Positions 32,430 through 43,782 of a DNA stretch of 64,000 nt are shown here, piece by piece. A program made the position numbers and the translations under genes. The stretch's first letter is position 1, and every line of letters begins with the position of its first letter. Under the pieces are notes generated by a model. That model did not search any database. It saw nothing but the letters and a program-made list of their open reading frames with translations, and was not told the origin of the DNA. Source of the DNA: Bufo bufo (taxonomy: Eukaryota; Chordata; Amphibia; Anura; Bufonidae); NCBI RefSeq assembly GCF_905171765.1, contig NC_053397.1, positions 111,245,295 through 111,309,294 on the forward strand, given 5' to 3'.

Positions 32430-35130
32430 ATGCCCAGACAGTAGAAAAACCCCACAAATGACCCCATTTCGGAAAGTAGACACCCTAAGGTATTCGCTGA
32501 TGGGCATAGTGAGTTCATAGAACTTTTTATTTTTTGTCACAAGTTAGCGGAAAATGATGATTTATTTATTACAAAGTCTCATATTCCACTAACTTGTGAC
32601 AAAAAATAAAAACTTCAATGAACTCACTATGCCCATCACGAAATACCTGGGGGTGTCTTCTTTCCAAAATGGGGTCACTTGTGGGGTAGTTATACTGCCC
32701 TGGCATTTTAGGGGCCCGAATGCATGAGAAGTAGTTTGAAATCAAAATCTGTAAAAAATGGCCGGTGAAATCCGAAAGGTGCTCTTTGGAATGTAGGCCC
32801 CTTTGCCCACCTAGGCTGCAAAAAAGTGTCACACATCTGGTATTGCCGTACTCAGGAGAAGTTGGGCAATGTATTTTGGGGTGTCATTTTACATATACCC
32901 ATGCTGGGTGAGAGAAATATCTTGGCAAAAGACAACTTTTCCCATTTTTTTATACAAAGTTGGCATTTGACCAAGATATTTATCTCACCCAGCATGGGTA
33001 CATGTAAAATGACACCCCAAAACACATTGCCCAACTTCTCCTGAGTACGGCAATACCACATGTGTGACACTTTTTTGCAGCCTAGGTGGGCAAAGGGGCC
33101 CACATTCCAAAGAGCACCTTTAGGATTTCACAGGTCATTTTTTACACATTTTGATTTCAAACTACTTACCACACATTAGGGCCCCTAGAATGCCAGGGCA
33201 GTATAACTACCCCACAAGTGACCCCATTTTGGAAAGAAGACACCCCAAGGTATTCTGTGAGGGGCACGGCGAGTTCCTAGAATTTTTTTTTTTTTGTCAC
33301 AAGTTAGCGGAAAATGATGATTTTTTTCTTTTTTTTTTCTTACAAAGTCTCATATTCCACTAACTTGTGACAAAAAATAAAAACTTCCATGAACTCACTA
33401 TGCCCATCACGAAATACCTGGGGGTGTCTTCTTTCCAAAATGGGGTCACTTGTGGGGTAGTTATACCGCCCTGGCATTTTAGGGGCCTGAATGCGTGAGA
33501 AGTAGTTTGAAATCAAAATCTGTAAAAAATGGCCGGTGAAATCCGAAAGGTGCTCTTTGGAATGTGGGCCCCTTTGCCCACCTAGGCTGAAAAAAAGTGT
33601 CACACATGTGGTATTGCCGTACTCAGGAGAAGTTGGGCAATGTGTTTTGGGGTGTCATTTTACATATACCCATGCTGGGTGAGATAAATATCTTGGTCAA
33701 ATGCCAACTTTGTATAAAAAAAATGGGAAAAGTTGTCTTTCGCCAAGATATTTCTCTCACCCAGCATGGGTATATGTAAAATGACACCCCAAAAAACATT
33801 GCCCAACTTCTCCTGAGTACGGCAATACCAGATGTGTGACACTTTTTTGCAGCCTAGGTGGGCAAAGGGGCCCACATTCCAAAGAGCACCTTTCGGATTT
33901 CACCGGCCATTTTTTACAGATTTTGATTTCAAACTACTTCTCACGCATTCGGGCCCCTAAAATGCCAGGGCAGTATAACTACCCCACAAAAGACCCCATT
34001 TTGGAAAGAAGACACCCCCAGGTATTTCGTGATGGGCATAGTGAGTTCATGGAAGTTTTTATTTTTTGTCACAAGTTAGTGGAATATGAGACTTTGTAAG
34101 AAAAAAAAAAAACTCATCATTTTCCGCTAACTTGTGACAAAAAATAAAAAATTCTAGGAACTCGCCATGCCTCTCACGGAATACCTTGGGGTGTCTTCTT
34201 TCCAAAATGGGGTCACTTGTGGGGTAGTTATACTGCCCTGGCATTCTAGGGGCCCTAATGTGTGGTAAGTAGGTAAATGACCTGTGAAATCCTAAAGGTG
34301 CTCTTTGGAATGTGGGCCCCTTTGCCCACCTAGGCTGCAAAAAAGTGTCACACATGTGGTATCGCCGTATTCAGGAGAAGTTGGGCAATGTGTTTTGGGG
34401 TGTCTTTTTACATATACTCATGCTGGGTGAGAGAAATATCTTGGCAAAAGACAACTTTTCCCATTTTTTATACAAAGTTGGCATTTGACCAAGATATTTA
34501 TCTCACCCAGCATGGGTATATGTAAAATGACACCCCAAAACACATTGCCCAACTTCTCCTGAGTACGGCGATACCAGATGTGTGACACTTTTTTGCAGCC
34601 TAGATGCTCAAAGGGGCCCACATTCCTTTTATGAGGGCATTTTTAGACCTTTGCATCCCAGACTTCTTCTCACGCTTTAGGGTCCCTAAAATGCCAGGGC
34701 AGTATAAATACCCCACATGTGACCCCATTTTGGAAAGAAGACACCCCAAGGTATTCAATAAGGGGCATAGCGAGTTCATAGAAAATAATTTTTTTGGCAC
34801 AAGTTAGCCGAATTTGATTTTATTTTATTTTTTTCTCACAAAGTCTCCCTTTCCGCTAACTTGGGACATAAAATTTCAATCTTTCATGGACTCAATTTGC
34901 CCCTCACGGAACACCTTGGGGTGTCTTCTTTCCGAAATGGGGTCACATGTGGGGAATTTATACTGCCCTGGCATTCTAGGGGCCCTAAAGTGTGAGAAGA
35001 AGTCTGGAATATAAAAGTCTAAAAATTTTTACGCATTTGGATTCCGTGAGGGGTATGGTGAGTTCATGTGAGATTTTATTTTTTGACACAAGTTAGTGGA
35101 ATATGAGACTTTGTAAGAAATTTTTTTTTT
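32430..35130. repeat. alternating inverted tandem array, about 770-bp period
   Basis: Each period is an inverted pair of about 385-bp arms meeting near 32,950, 33,715 and 34,465. The arms share GGCACTGCCC-type, CCCAACTTCTCCTGAGTACG and CCCAGCATGGGTATATGTAA words (or complements). The open frames here on both strands repeat the same peptides (for example CRTQEKLGNVFWGVILH) in both orientations and are by-products of the array, not genes. Confidence 0.85.
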
Positions 35131-35149
35131 ATTTCCGCTAACTTGGGCC

Positions 35150-35945
35150 AAAAAAATGTCTGAATGGAGCCTTACAGGGGGTTGATCAATGACAGGGGGG
35201 TGATCAGGGAGTCTATATGGGGTGATCACCCCCCTGTCATTGATCACCCCCCTGTAAGGCTCCATTCCGATGTCCGTATGTGTTTTGCGGATCCGATCCA
35301 TGTATCCGTGGATCCGTAAAAAACATACGGACATCTGAATGCAGCCTTACAGGGGGGTGATCAATGACAGGTGGGTGATCAATGACAGGGGGGTGATAAG
35401 GGAGTCTATATGGGGTGATCACCCCCCTGTCATTGATCACCCCCCTATAAGGCTCCATTCAGATGTCCGTATGTGTTTTGCGGATCCGATACATGTATCC
35501 GTGGATCCGTAAAAAACATACGGACATCTGAATGCAGCCTTACAGGGGGGTGATCAATGACAGGGGGGTGATCAATGACAGGGGGGTGATCAGGGAGTCT
35601 ATATGGGGTGATCACCCCCCTGTCATTGATCACCCCCCTATAAGGCTCTATTCAGATGTCCGTATGTGTTTTGCGGATCCTATTCATGTATCCGTGGATC
35701 CGTAAAAAAACATACTGACATCTGAATGCAGCCTTACAGGGGGGTGATCAATGACAGGGGGGTGATTAGGGAGTCTAAATGGGGTGATCACCCCCGTCAT
35801 TGATCACCCCCCTGTAAGGATCCATTCAGACGTCCGTATGTGTTTTGCAGATCCGATCGATGTATCAGTGGACCCGTAAAAATCATGCGGATTACAAGGG
35901 GGTGATCAATGACAGTGGGGTGATCAGGGAGTCTATATGGGGTGA
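35150..35945. repeat. 192-bp tandem array with GATCA palindromes
   Basis: About four units. Each contains GGGGGGTGATCAATGACAGG and its complement around GGAGTCTATATGGGGTGATC, then CCGTATGTGTTTTGCGGATC and its partner GATCCGTAAAAAACATACGG. Each unit can thus fold into two hairpins. Start points of CTGAATGCAGCCTTACAG at 35,335 and 35,527 give the period. Confidence 0.85.
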
Positions 35946-36347
35946 TCAGGGGTGATCAGGGGTTAATAAGTGACAGGGGGGTGTGTAGTGTAGTGGTTTT
36001 TGGTGCTACATATTACTGAGCTACCTGTGTCCTCTGGTGGTCGATCCAAACAAAAGGGACTACCAGAGGACCAGGTAGCAGGTGTATTAGACGCTGTTAT
36101 CAAAACAGCGTCTAATATACCTGTTAGGGGTTAAAAAAATCGCTTCTCCAGCCTGCCAGCGAACGATCGCCGCTGGCAGGCTGGAGATCCACTCGCTTAC
36201 CTACCGATCCTGTGAACCCGCGCGCCTGTGTGCGCGCGTTCACAGGAAATCTCGCGTCTCGCGAGATGACGCACGGATGCGTCCAGGAGGAATGAATCGA
36301 CCGCCTCCAGGATGCATCCGTGCGTTAGGCGGTCGGGAGGTGGTTAA

Positions 36348-37097
36348 ATAAAAAATAATTTTTTTAAACAACAAGAAAAAGAAGTACAAAATTAGCTGCA
36401 CACGACACAACGCATTCCATTGACTGATAGAACTTTCAAGATCGGACAGATCAAGTCTGTGGCAGATAAATGTTTTTAATAACATTTTAACAATAACAAT
36501 ATCAAACATTTTAACAATAACAGTCATTTTGGGCTTATTTTTTATTTTTTTCATGAAATGCATATGTTTTATTATTTTACGGTTCCTCTGATCCATCCTC
36601 CGAACCTTTTTTGAAACCCGCCACAGATGTAGAGCCAATCGATCCTTTTCTTGCTCCTTCTGGTACTTGGCCATTCGTTTATGGCATTTATTGATTACCG
36701 TATGTTTAAAAGAAAAGAAAATATTAATGCAATTTAGTTTATCAGAGAATTAGTGCATTGTGTGGAGTAGGTGTATAAACACTTAAGATTTACATCTAAA
36801 TCCAAAAGTTACACATGTTTATGGTCATTATAGTGTTTTTTAGATTAGAGATAGTTCGGATACAGTTTAATGCTATTTTTTTGGGTAGTTTATATTTATT
36901 AGCTACTTTAGACACTTACGCCACTTGCACACGACCATATGCCCTACGAGACATACAGTCCAAAAAATAAAATCGTATCAATATAGATAATAATCGCATC
37001 TACGAATATTTCAGAATTTGTGATCTACAGAACAATGATTGTGCTGCATGCAATATCTACACAAACAACATATATGCTTTAAGAGAATATTACTTAC
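36348..37097 (-). other. hAT-2 internal sequence with a basic coding-like fragment
   Basis: On the minus strand 36,674-36,500 reads MAKYQKEQEKDRLALHLWRV and then KKVRRMDQRNRKIIKHMHFM, a basic, helix-prone stretch like the C-terminal tails of transposon Myb-type proteins. It could be a later exon of the gene starting at 37,166, but I see no clear acceptor AG upstream. The remainder is AT-rich and non-coding. Confidence 0.35.
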
Positions 37098-37166
37098 AGT
37101 TAATATGATGTCGTCCTCATCTTTCTCAAATATGTGTCTGAACTTTGACGTACTTCCAGTAGCCAT
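37098..37166 (-). CDS. predicted first exon of a second hAT-2 gene
   Basis: ATG at 37,166-37,164 starts MATGSTSKFRHIFEKDEDDI, followed by ILT; the 69-bp exon ends exactly at a consensus donor GTAAGT (37,097-37,092). The first exon of the plus-strand gene (24,992-25,039) is built the same way: an acidic F..EE.EEIL core, ending ILLT, then GTAAGT in the same phase. The two look like diverged paralogues facing each other from opposite sides of the element. Inferred, not proven. Confidence 0.35.
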
Positions 37167-37439
37167 TGTAGTCATTCACTTGTAAAGTTCAAATAGTGAT
37201 GATGAATGCTTTATAGACACTGGTCACAGTCACTGGGCGGTTCTAGTACTGTAAATTACTTCATACGCTTTATCACGCACGTTTACGTTACCCGCTTTAT
37301 TTAAATTAGGGACAGCGATAGCAAATAAAAAAAAATAATAGAATATTATTTGGAACAAAAAATCTAAATCAAGATTTTGATTATTTCACGAATATTCGAA
37401 AAAACGAACACATAGCAATATAGCGAATATATTCATTAT

Positions 37440-37640
37440 TTAATCAACTTCGGCATACACCTCCCCGACAAGCGTCCCCGTCACCATGGGAACGCCTATG
37501 GGTTAGAAAATACCATTGGATCTGAGTTTTCCCTGAGATCGTGAAAACTCAGATCCGATGGTATATTCTAACACACAGGCGTTCCCATGGTTACGGGGAC
37601 GCTTGTCGGGGAGCAGTATGCCGAAGTGGAATAACTACAC
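37440..37640. repeat. about 190-bp near-perfect palindrome
   Basis: The left arm AACTTCGGCATACACCTCCC... is mirrored by GTATGCCGAAGT at the right, with CGACAAGCGTCCCCGT and CTCAGATCC..TGGTAT words in both arms around 37,540. It looks like a small MITE. No clean target duplication was identified. Confidence 0.7.
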
Positions 37641-37975
37641 ATTGGGAAAAAAAACGAATATTCTAAATAACAAATTTATTCTTAATATTGCTCTAACTTC
37701 GTCTTTTAGAATATTCGTAATATTCTAAAAGACGAAGTTAGAGCAATATAATACGAATATTCGTAAAATACATATATAGATTGTAATTTAGCTAATATAG
37801 TGCTATAATCTTTTTTTTTGTCTAATTTTTTTTGCCTCTTTTGAACTTCAGTTTTGGAAAATATGTACACTATTAAAAAAAATTACTATAGCACTATATT
37901 AGCTAAATTGCAGTCTATATGTGTATTTTACAAATATTCGTAATATTGCTCTAACTTCGTCTTTTAGAATATTAC

Positions 37976-38733
37976 GACTTTAAAGGAATAAGAATTTGCC
38001 ACTTCACAATGATGGAGCAAACAGAGGAGATTCGATGATGTTGTGATTGCAAAAGTCCAATCAAGCCACACACCTGCGGTAAAACCGTGAGATATATTGG
38101 GACCTCAGAGGTAAGCGTACACCGGCTGTTTTACACGTGGGACGCCACACAGCACAGAGAAATACCCAAAGAGACCCATCTATCAGTGAGTACCATATAC
38201 ACACGAAAGTTTAAAAGTGGTATAATCGAAATCCGCAAAATTGTGACTGTATTTAGCAATCATCGCATAACTTCACCATAGGACTCAAGTCTATCTGCAA
38301 TACAGAAATAAAAGTGCATTGATAGAGGAAAAAATTCGCAAACATCGATTATAACTGAACCAAACAATCGTAATAAAATCGGATGAACCACAATATTCTC
38401 CGGATGCAATTTTTTGGACCGATTATTTTATAACGATTTTTTGGATTGATCATCTTACAGTACATTTGTTCTATTCAGGACTTTGGTGTTTTTCTAAGAA
38501 TCCAATAGGCTATCCATACGCATGTTTTGAATCGTGTGAATTACGTGTATTTCAGTGTGCACAATTGTTTTTAGTGTGAAAGCTATTTTTAGTGAGACTA
38601 ACTGCTTTTAAGTGAAAATTGCTATTTTATTGTGATATTATTGTGAAATTTTTTATTGTGATATTATTTTGTTGAATTAAATGCTAGCAGTTTGGAACAG
38701 GTATTGAGTGCCGATCGACTTTCTTTAATACAA
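37976..38733 (+). repeat. left pseudo-LTR of PLE-A
   Basis: Begins CGACTTTAAAGGAATAAG and ends CGACTTTCTTTAATACAA, matching 49,076-49,833. Beyond it the coding region follows; beyond the right copy the target duplication follows. Small open frames inside occur in both copies but show no domain. Confidence 0.85.
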
Positions 38734-38872
38734 ATTTTTTCACGTGATTGGAGGTATCATATCGATCAGAGCACCTACCATTATTACTTCTGGTTTAGTT
38801 GTGCAACTCCCAAACATATCCAATATTATAGTTTATACCTCCACTTAGGAGTGTGCACACTTCCCAGAAAGA

Positions 38873-40973
38873 ATGGATATCTGGAGCCATGCTGAGAGCA
38901 AAAGGGTGACATTAGAGACCTTTTCATTCGACACATCTGGTGAAGATATGATTAAGCAGGGAGAAACCATGACAGAAACATTTAGAAAAATTGAAACTTT
39001 GTTGTTGAAACAATTAAGACAAAGATGGGAAGTAAAATCTCTCCAACAATATTTGAGATACAATAAAATACCGAAGGGGCTATTTTTGTACAAAACTCCA
39101 GCTCAGGACCTATGTAGCAAAGAGTTTGATATACAGTGGAATAAAACACTGCATGATCAATCCATAATCTTGATACAGTTGATAATAAAAAAAAGAACGG
39201 AAATCTTGGAGGAAGTCACTATAAGACTAGACCTCCTGAAGGCAAAACTGGATAAATTCCCTATTAATGAGGAATTTAACAACTGGCAATCAAGATTGTG
39301 TAAAAGTTTAGACAAAATAGAATATGAATTGATGAATAAAAAAAATAAAAAAATAAATAGTGGGGGCAAATGTAGACAAGACGAGGAACATGTGGGAACT
39401 AAACATGTGGAACCCAAAGGAAAGGAAAAATCTAGAGAAGGGGATTCACATAATACTTACACTGTACCTGTTAATAATAGATTTGAAACCCTGTCAAAGG
39501 AACCTTTTTTAGATACAACTCCCCCTCACCACAAACCATGGACACGCGGACGGACACACAGGTCCCGATACATATAGACCAATCACAGTCACCAGAGAGA
39601 CACCACTACAATCTCAGAGACAGGTACCCCAATCACAAACACGAGCACAGAATCAATGCACATTTCCAAACTCCCCAACCACAGAGAGTTCACAAATACC
39701 AAACACAGAAATATCACGGGCCCAACCAACACGAAAGAAGAAAACAAGAAGAGGAAAGAGATGTAAGACCAAGACACAACAAATACTAGAAGAAACACAA
39801 AACACTATAGTAAATTTGAGTAGTATCACATTAACTAACGCACAAACCTCTCTACTGAATAAAGGCCTGAAATTTGCCCCCACAAATAAATTTAATAAAT
39901 TCGATACATACATAGGAGTGGAAAAGTACATACGACAATTATGCCTTAAAAAATATTTTATTAAAAATCCCATTATAGAAGAACATAAAGAAGAGACGAC
40001 ACAGACATATCAACATATGAACTTAAAACCCAAATCAACCAAATATCCCAGACAGGAATTGAGTCAGGAGATTATAACCTTTCGTAAATGCATTGAATAT
40101 GACATACGAAAATTGAAGATAGACAATAACAGAAGTAATAATAACTTAACAAAACAAGAAAAGGAAGCCATCAGACAGTTGCAATCCCAAAATGACATTA
40201 TCATCCGTCCCGCTGATAAGGGAGGGGCAATTGTCATTTTAGATGTAGAGAAGTATAATGGAGAATGTAAAAGACAATTAGAAGACCCGAAAACATACAT
40301 GAAATTAAGATCAGATCCTACACAGGGGTTTCAAGATAAATTGGTAGCAATATGTGAAGAAGGCCGGAAAAGTAATATTCTGTTGGATCAAGAATATAAA
40401 TTTATTACTACAACCCAACAAAGAATTCCGGTCTTCTATTGTCTACCAAAACTCCATAAAGACTCAACAAACCCCCCGGGACGCACCATTGTATTGGGGA
40501 TTGGATCTCTTACGTCCAACTTATCCCAGTATATAGACACGTTGTTACAACCAACAGTGAAAAAAATAAGATCATACGTAAAGGATACCACCCAAATTAT
40601 TGAAAACTTGGAATCGTTAAAAGTGGATCCCGAATTGATAATAGGGACATTAGATGTCCAATCGTTATATACAAGCATTGACCATCAACAAGGTACAAAA
40701 GCAATGGAAGAACAATTGATGAAGGAGGGGAGACTTACAAATGAACAGATAGGATTTATGTTAAATGGAGTCCATTTTATACTAAATCATAATTATTTCT
40801 GGTTCGAATCCCAATATTACCAACTAATACAGGGTACCGCCATGGGCACCAGGTTTGCCCCCAGTTATGCCAATTTTTTTATGGCACAATGGGAGGACCG
40901 CCATATCACTCCCATACTGGGGACAAGCCTGGTGCTCTGGCAACTGTATATTGATGACGTCATATTTATTTAG
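38873..40973 (+). pseudogene. PLE-A polyprotein, N-terminal part and reverse transcriptase
   Basis: N-terminal region from ATG 38,873 (MDIWSHAESKRVTLETFSFD); then LLKQLRQRWEVKSLQQYLRY, helix-rich). A frameshift near 39,540 moves to the frame of the reverse transcriptase, which is open from there. It has IIIRPADKGGAIVILD (40,200), VFYCLPKLHKD, GTLDVQSLYTSI (motif A Asp), QGTAMGTRFAPSYANFFMAQ (motif B) and LYIDDVIFI (motif C, catalytic DD). A nonsense TAG at 40,971-40,973 follows, where relatives have Trp. The frame then stays open to the PLE-B insertion and resumes at 47,211. Penelope reverse transcriptases are related to telomerase. Confidence 0.9.
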
Positions 40974-41182
40974 AGAAGAGACAGAGAGGCTCTCGATCAA
41001 TTTCTGTCTGACATAAATATTAATAGTTTCTAGTAGAGAACAGGGCGGCACTACCTCTTTTCTTTGAATTTGCGGTGCACGTGTCCGTGGAATGGCGTCC
41101 AAACAAACGTTTCAGAGAAGAAGACCGGCACTTCGCAAAGATGTAAATCACAATGTAGATTTATTTAGTCACATATTCAAGT

Positions 41183-41227
41183 GGCATAGTGACGCGTTTC
41201 AGCACAAGTGTGCTTTCATCAGACTGC
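41183..41227 (-). ncRNA. hammerhead ribozyme of PLE-B (left arm)
   Basis: Exact counterpart on the minus strand: CTGATGA at 41,222-41,216, stem II AGCAC/GTGCT, GAAACGCGTC, with GTC at 41,193-41,191. It lies about 290 bp downstream of the left-copy stop codon. Confidence 0.8.
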
Positions 41228-41516
41228 AATGAAACATCTTACACTCCAGCTATTTATACATAAATGAAACACAAAGGAACTGACATCATCAGAGGAACTC
41301 CGCCTCTCTCATTAAATAAAAATTCGCATATGAAATATATCGCAATGAGAAATTTGCAATGAAAAATTTGCAATAGAAAATTCGCAAAAAAATAGCAAAA
41401 ACACATCCACTCTATACTGGCGAAGATTTTCAGTCAAATATAGTCCATTTTGCAGTGATTAATCACGCTAAAGAGAGAAAGAAATATATTTATCAGATTG
41501 CATAAGGCCGAATGCC

Positions 41517-43768
41517 TTATAGGAAGCAGGACACATTGTACTCACGATTGAGGCCCCTGGGCTCCATCGTCTGCAGACGATGGATCCAGTAAGCCTCTCT
41601 CTTCAATAACAATTTATTTCTATCCCCCCCTCGACGGGGTAATGATACACTTTCAATGATCTGATACCTCAACTGCGAGATATTATGTTTTTTATCATGA
41701 AAATGAAGGGGTATTGGAAGTAATAAATTCTGTTTGCGGATAGTAGATTTATGTTTACTTAGTCTGTCCTTCATTCTCATCGAGGTTTCCCCCACATATA
41801 ATAATCCACATGGACATTTAAGAATGTAAACCACAAATCTACTATCACAGGTGAACGTGCCCCTTATTGGAATATTTTCACCTGAGTGAGGATGGGAAAA
41901 ACATGAACCCTTTATAACGCTGGAACAATTGACACAATTTAAACAAGGAAAAGTGCCCCGTCTAGGTGTAGATAAAAAACTCTGTCCTCTTTCTATTTTA
42001 TTACTTCCCACGTCTGCCTGGACTATTTTATCCCTGATATTTTCTGCCCGTTTATAGCATATCATGGGTGGCCTCTGGAACTCTCCTATCTGTGGATAGG
42101 ACTTGGATAATATGTGCCAATGTTGATTAACAATAGTCCTCAGGCGCTGGGACCAAGGATGGTATTTAATCACTAAGGGGATCCTTGTTTCTTTCTTAGT
42201 TCTATCCGATGGTGTAGTCTCAGCTTTATTACGCTGTATTTTCAATAAATCAGGGGGGGAGCCTCGTCTAATCTTGTTTGACACATATCCCTATCACTAA
42301 CGATCCGTCTAACCCTCTGGTATTGTGAATATGGGATAGATTCCTTGATGGTTGCTGGGTGACTACTTGAAAAGGACAGCAAACTATTCCTATCAGTTGA
42401 TTTCACAAATAAATCCGTCTGTATCTTACCCTCTTTGTCCCTAGTCACCCAGGTATCCAAGAAGGAAATTTTATCCGAACTATGGTGTACAGTGAATTTC
42501 AGTTCATCCCTTATGGAATCTAAATACGTGGTAAATTCCATAAGGGATCGGCCTCGCCATACGCAAAAAATATCGTCGATGAATCGACGCCAAAATATAC
42601 AATGTTGATGATATAGAGGGCTAGAGTAAATGAATTGACACTCAAAAGAAGCCATATATGTATTTGCGTATGGCGGCGCGACGTTCGATCCCATCGCGGT
42701 CCCACGGCACTGCTGGTAAAAAGAATCTTGAAACAAAAAATAATTGTGCTCAAGAACTATTTTCAAAAGTTCCCAAAAAAATTCCTTTTCTGCCTTTTTG
42801 GATGTACTGGTGCCTAAGAGACCCGTGACTGCATTGATTCCTTTTTCATGAATAATAGATGTATAAAGACTGCACACGTCTAAAGTGACGAATATGCAGC
42901 CTTCATCCACCTGGAGAGAGCTGATTTCAGATAGAAAATGGCCAGTATCTCGAATATACGATGGTGCTAATTTGGTTAGAGGGGTTAATACCCTCTCCAA
43001 AAAAAATAGCAGGGTTTGAAAGTATGGAGTCGGTGGACGCCACTATCAGGCGACCTGGTGGATTAATTAGTGACTTATGCACTTTTGGTAGAGTATAAAA
43101 CACCGGGGTAATCGGATGTTGATTTATAAGAAATTCCCTCAATTTGGCGTCCACCACTCCATTCTCTTTGGCTTTATCTACCACTCGCTGTAGAATTTCT
43201 TTGATATGGTAGACTGGATCACTATTTAGTATTTTATAAGTACTACTATCCTGTAATTGTTGTAAAATTTCACTAACATAATATTCTTTGTCTAAGATAA
43301 CGATGCCCCCCCCCCCCCCTTATCTGCAGGTTTTATTATTAAGGATTTCTCCTTTAATAAGGAGTCAAGGGCATGTTTCTCCTCCACAGGTAAATTATAA
43401 TGTACATGTAACTTTCCTTGTTTACATTGTTGCAACAATTTATCCACATAACTTTTCACCAATTTAACAAATGTCTCAACTGGATGATGTGTCCTGGGAG
43501 GTGTATAATTACTTTTTACTCTCAAATTAAACTGTTTAACAGTTAACATAGTAGTAACAGAGCTATCCTCCACCTGTTCCACATCACCAGTAGTTTCATT
43601 ACCACCAAATTGAGCTTTTAGACGCAGATTGAGAAAAAAACGATGTAAGTCAGTGTCCAAGGTGAATGTATCAAAGTTCCCGGTCGGGCTGAAGGATAAG
43701 CCCTTTTTCAATAAGTTCATCTGGGCAGGACTGAGGCTCTTGGATGATAAGTTTAACACTAAGTTTTC
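41517..43768 (-). pseudogene. PLE-B left copy: reverse transcriptase and GIY-YIG, 5'-truncated
   Basis: Minus-strand pieces. LSSKSLSPAQMNLLKKGLSF starts at the junction (43,750). IIKPADKGGG is followed by a run of 14 C on the plus strand that shifts the frame (43,306-43,319). PVFYTLPKVHKSLINPPGR lies at about 43,110. A one-base gain in an A-run near 43,010 shifts the frame again. Then come FVTLDVCSLYTSI, QCRGTAMGSNVAPPYANTYM and FWRRFIDDIFCVW (catalytic DD). A 26-base deletion near 42,265 breaks it once more. The last 255 codons are open with FPCLNCVNCSSV and FVVYILKCPCGLLYVGETSM (GIY-YIG). The endonuclease is intact here. Confidence 0.9.
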
Positions 43769-43782
43769 TGCATCAACATCAG

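Larger units (their letters stand above)
31962..36343. mobile_element. 4.4-kb non-autonomous TTAA-target element with internal arrays
   Basis: Flanked by TTAA at 31,958-31,961 and 36,344-36,347. The ends are CTACCTCAGCCC on the left and, inward from the right, CCACCTCCCGACC. It holds two arrays: alternating inverted units (32,430-35,130) and 192-bp GATCA-rich units (35,150-35,945), then short palindromes (36,040-36,110). No transposase was found. Kolobok-like assignment rests only on TTAA and general structure. Confidence 0.7.

Noticed and set aside
32569..34807. Many open frames of 60-100 codons on both strands with shared peptides
   Set aside because: The same peptides appear in both orientations because the array is an alternating inverted repeat; they show no domain.
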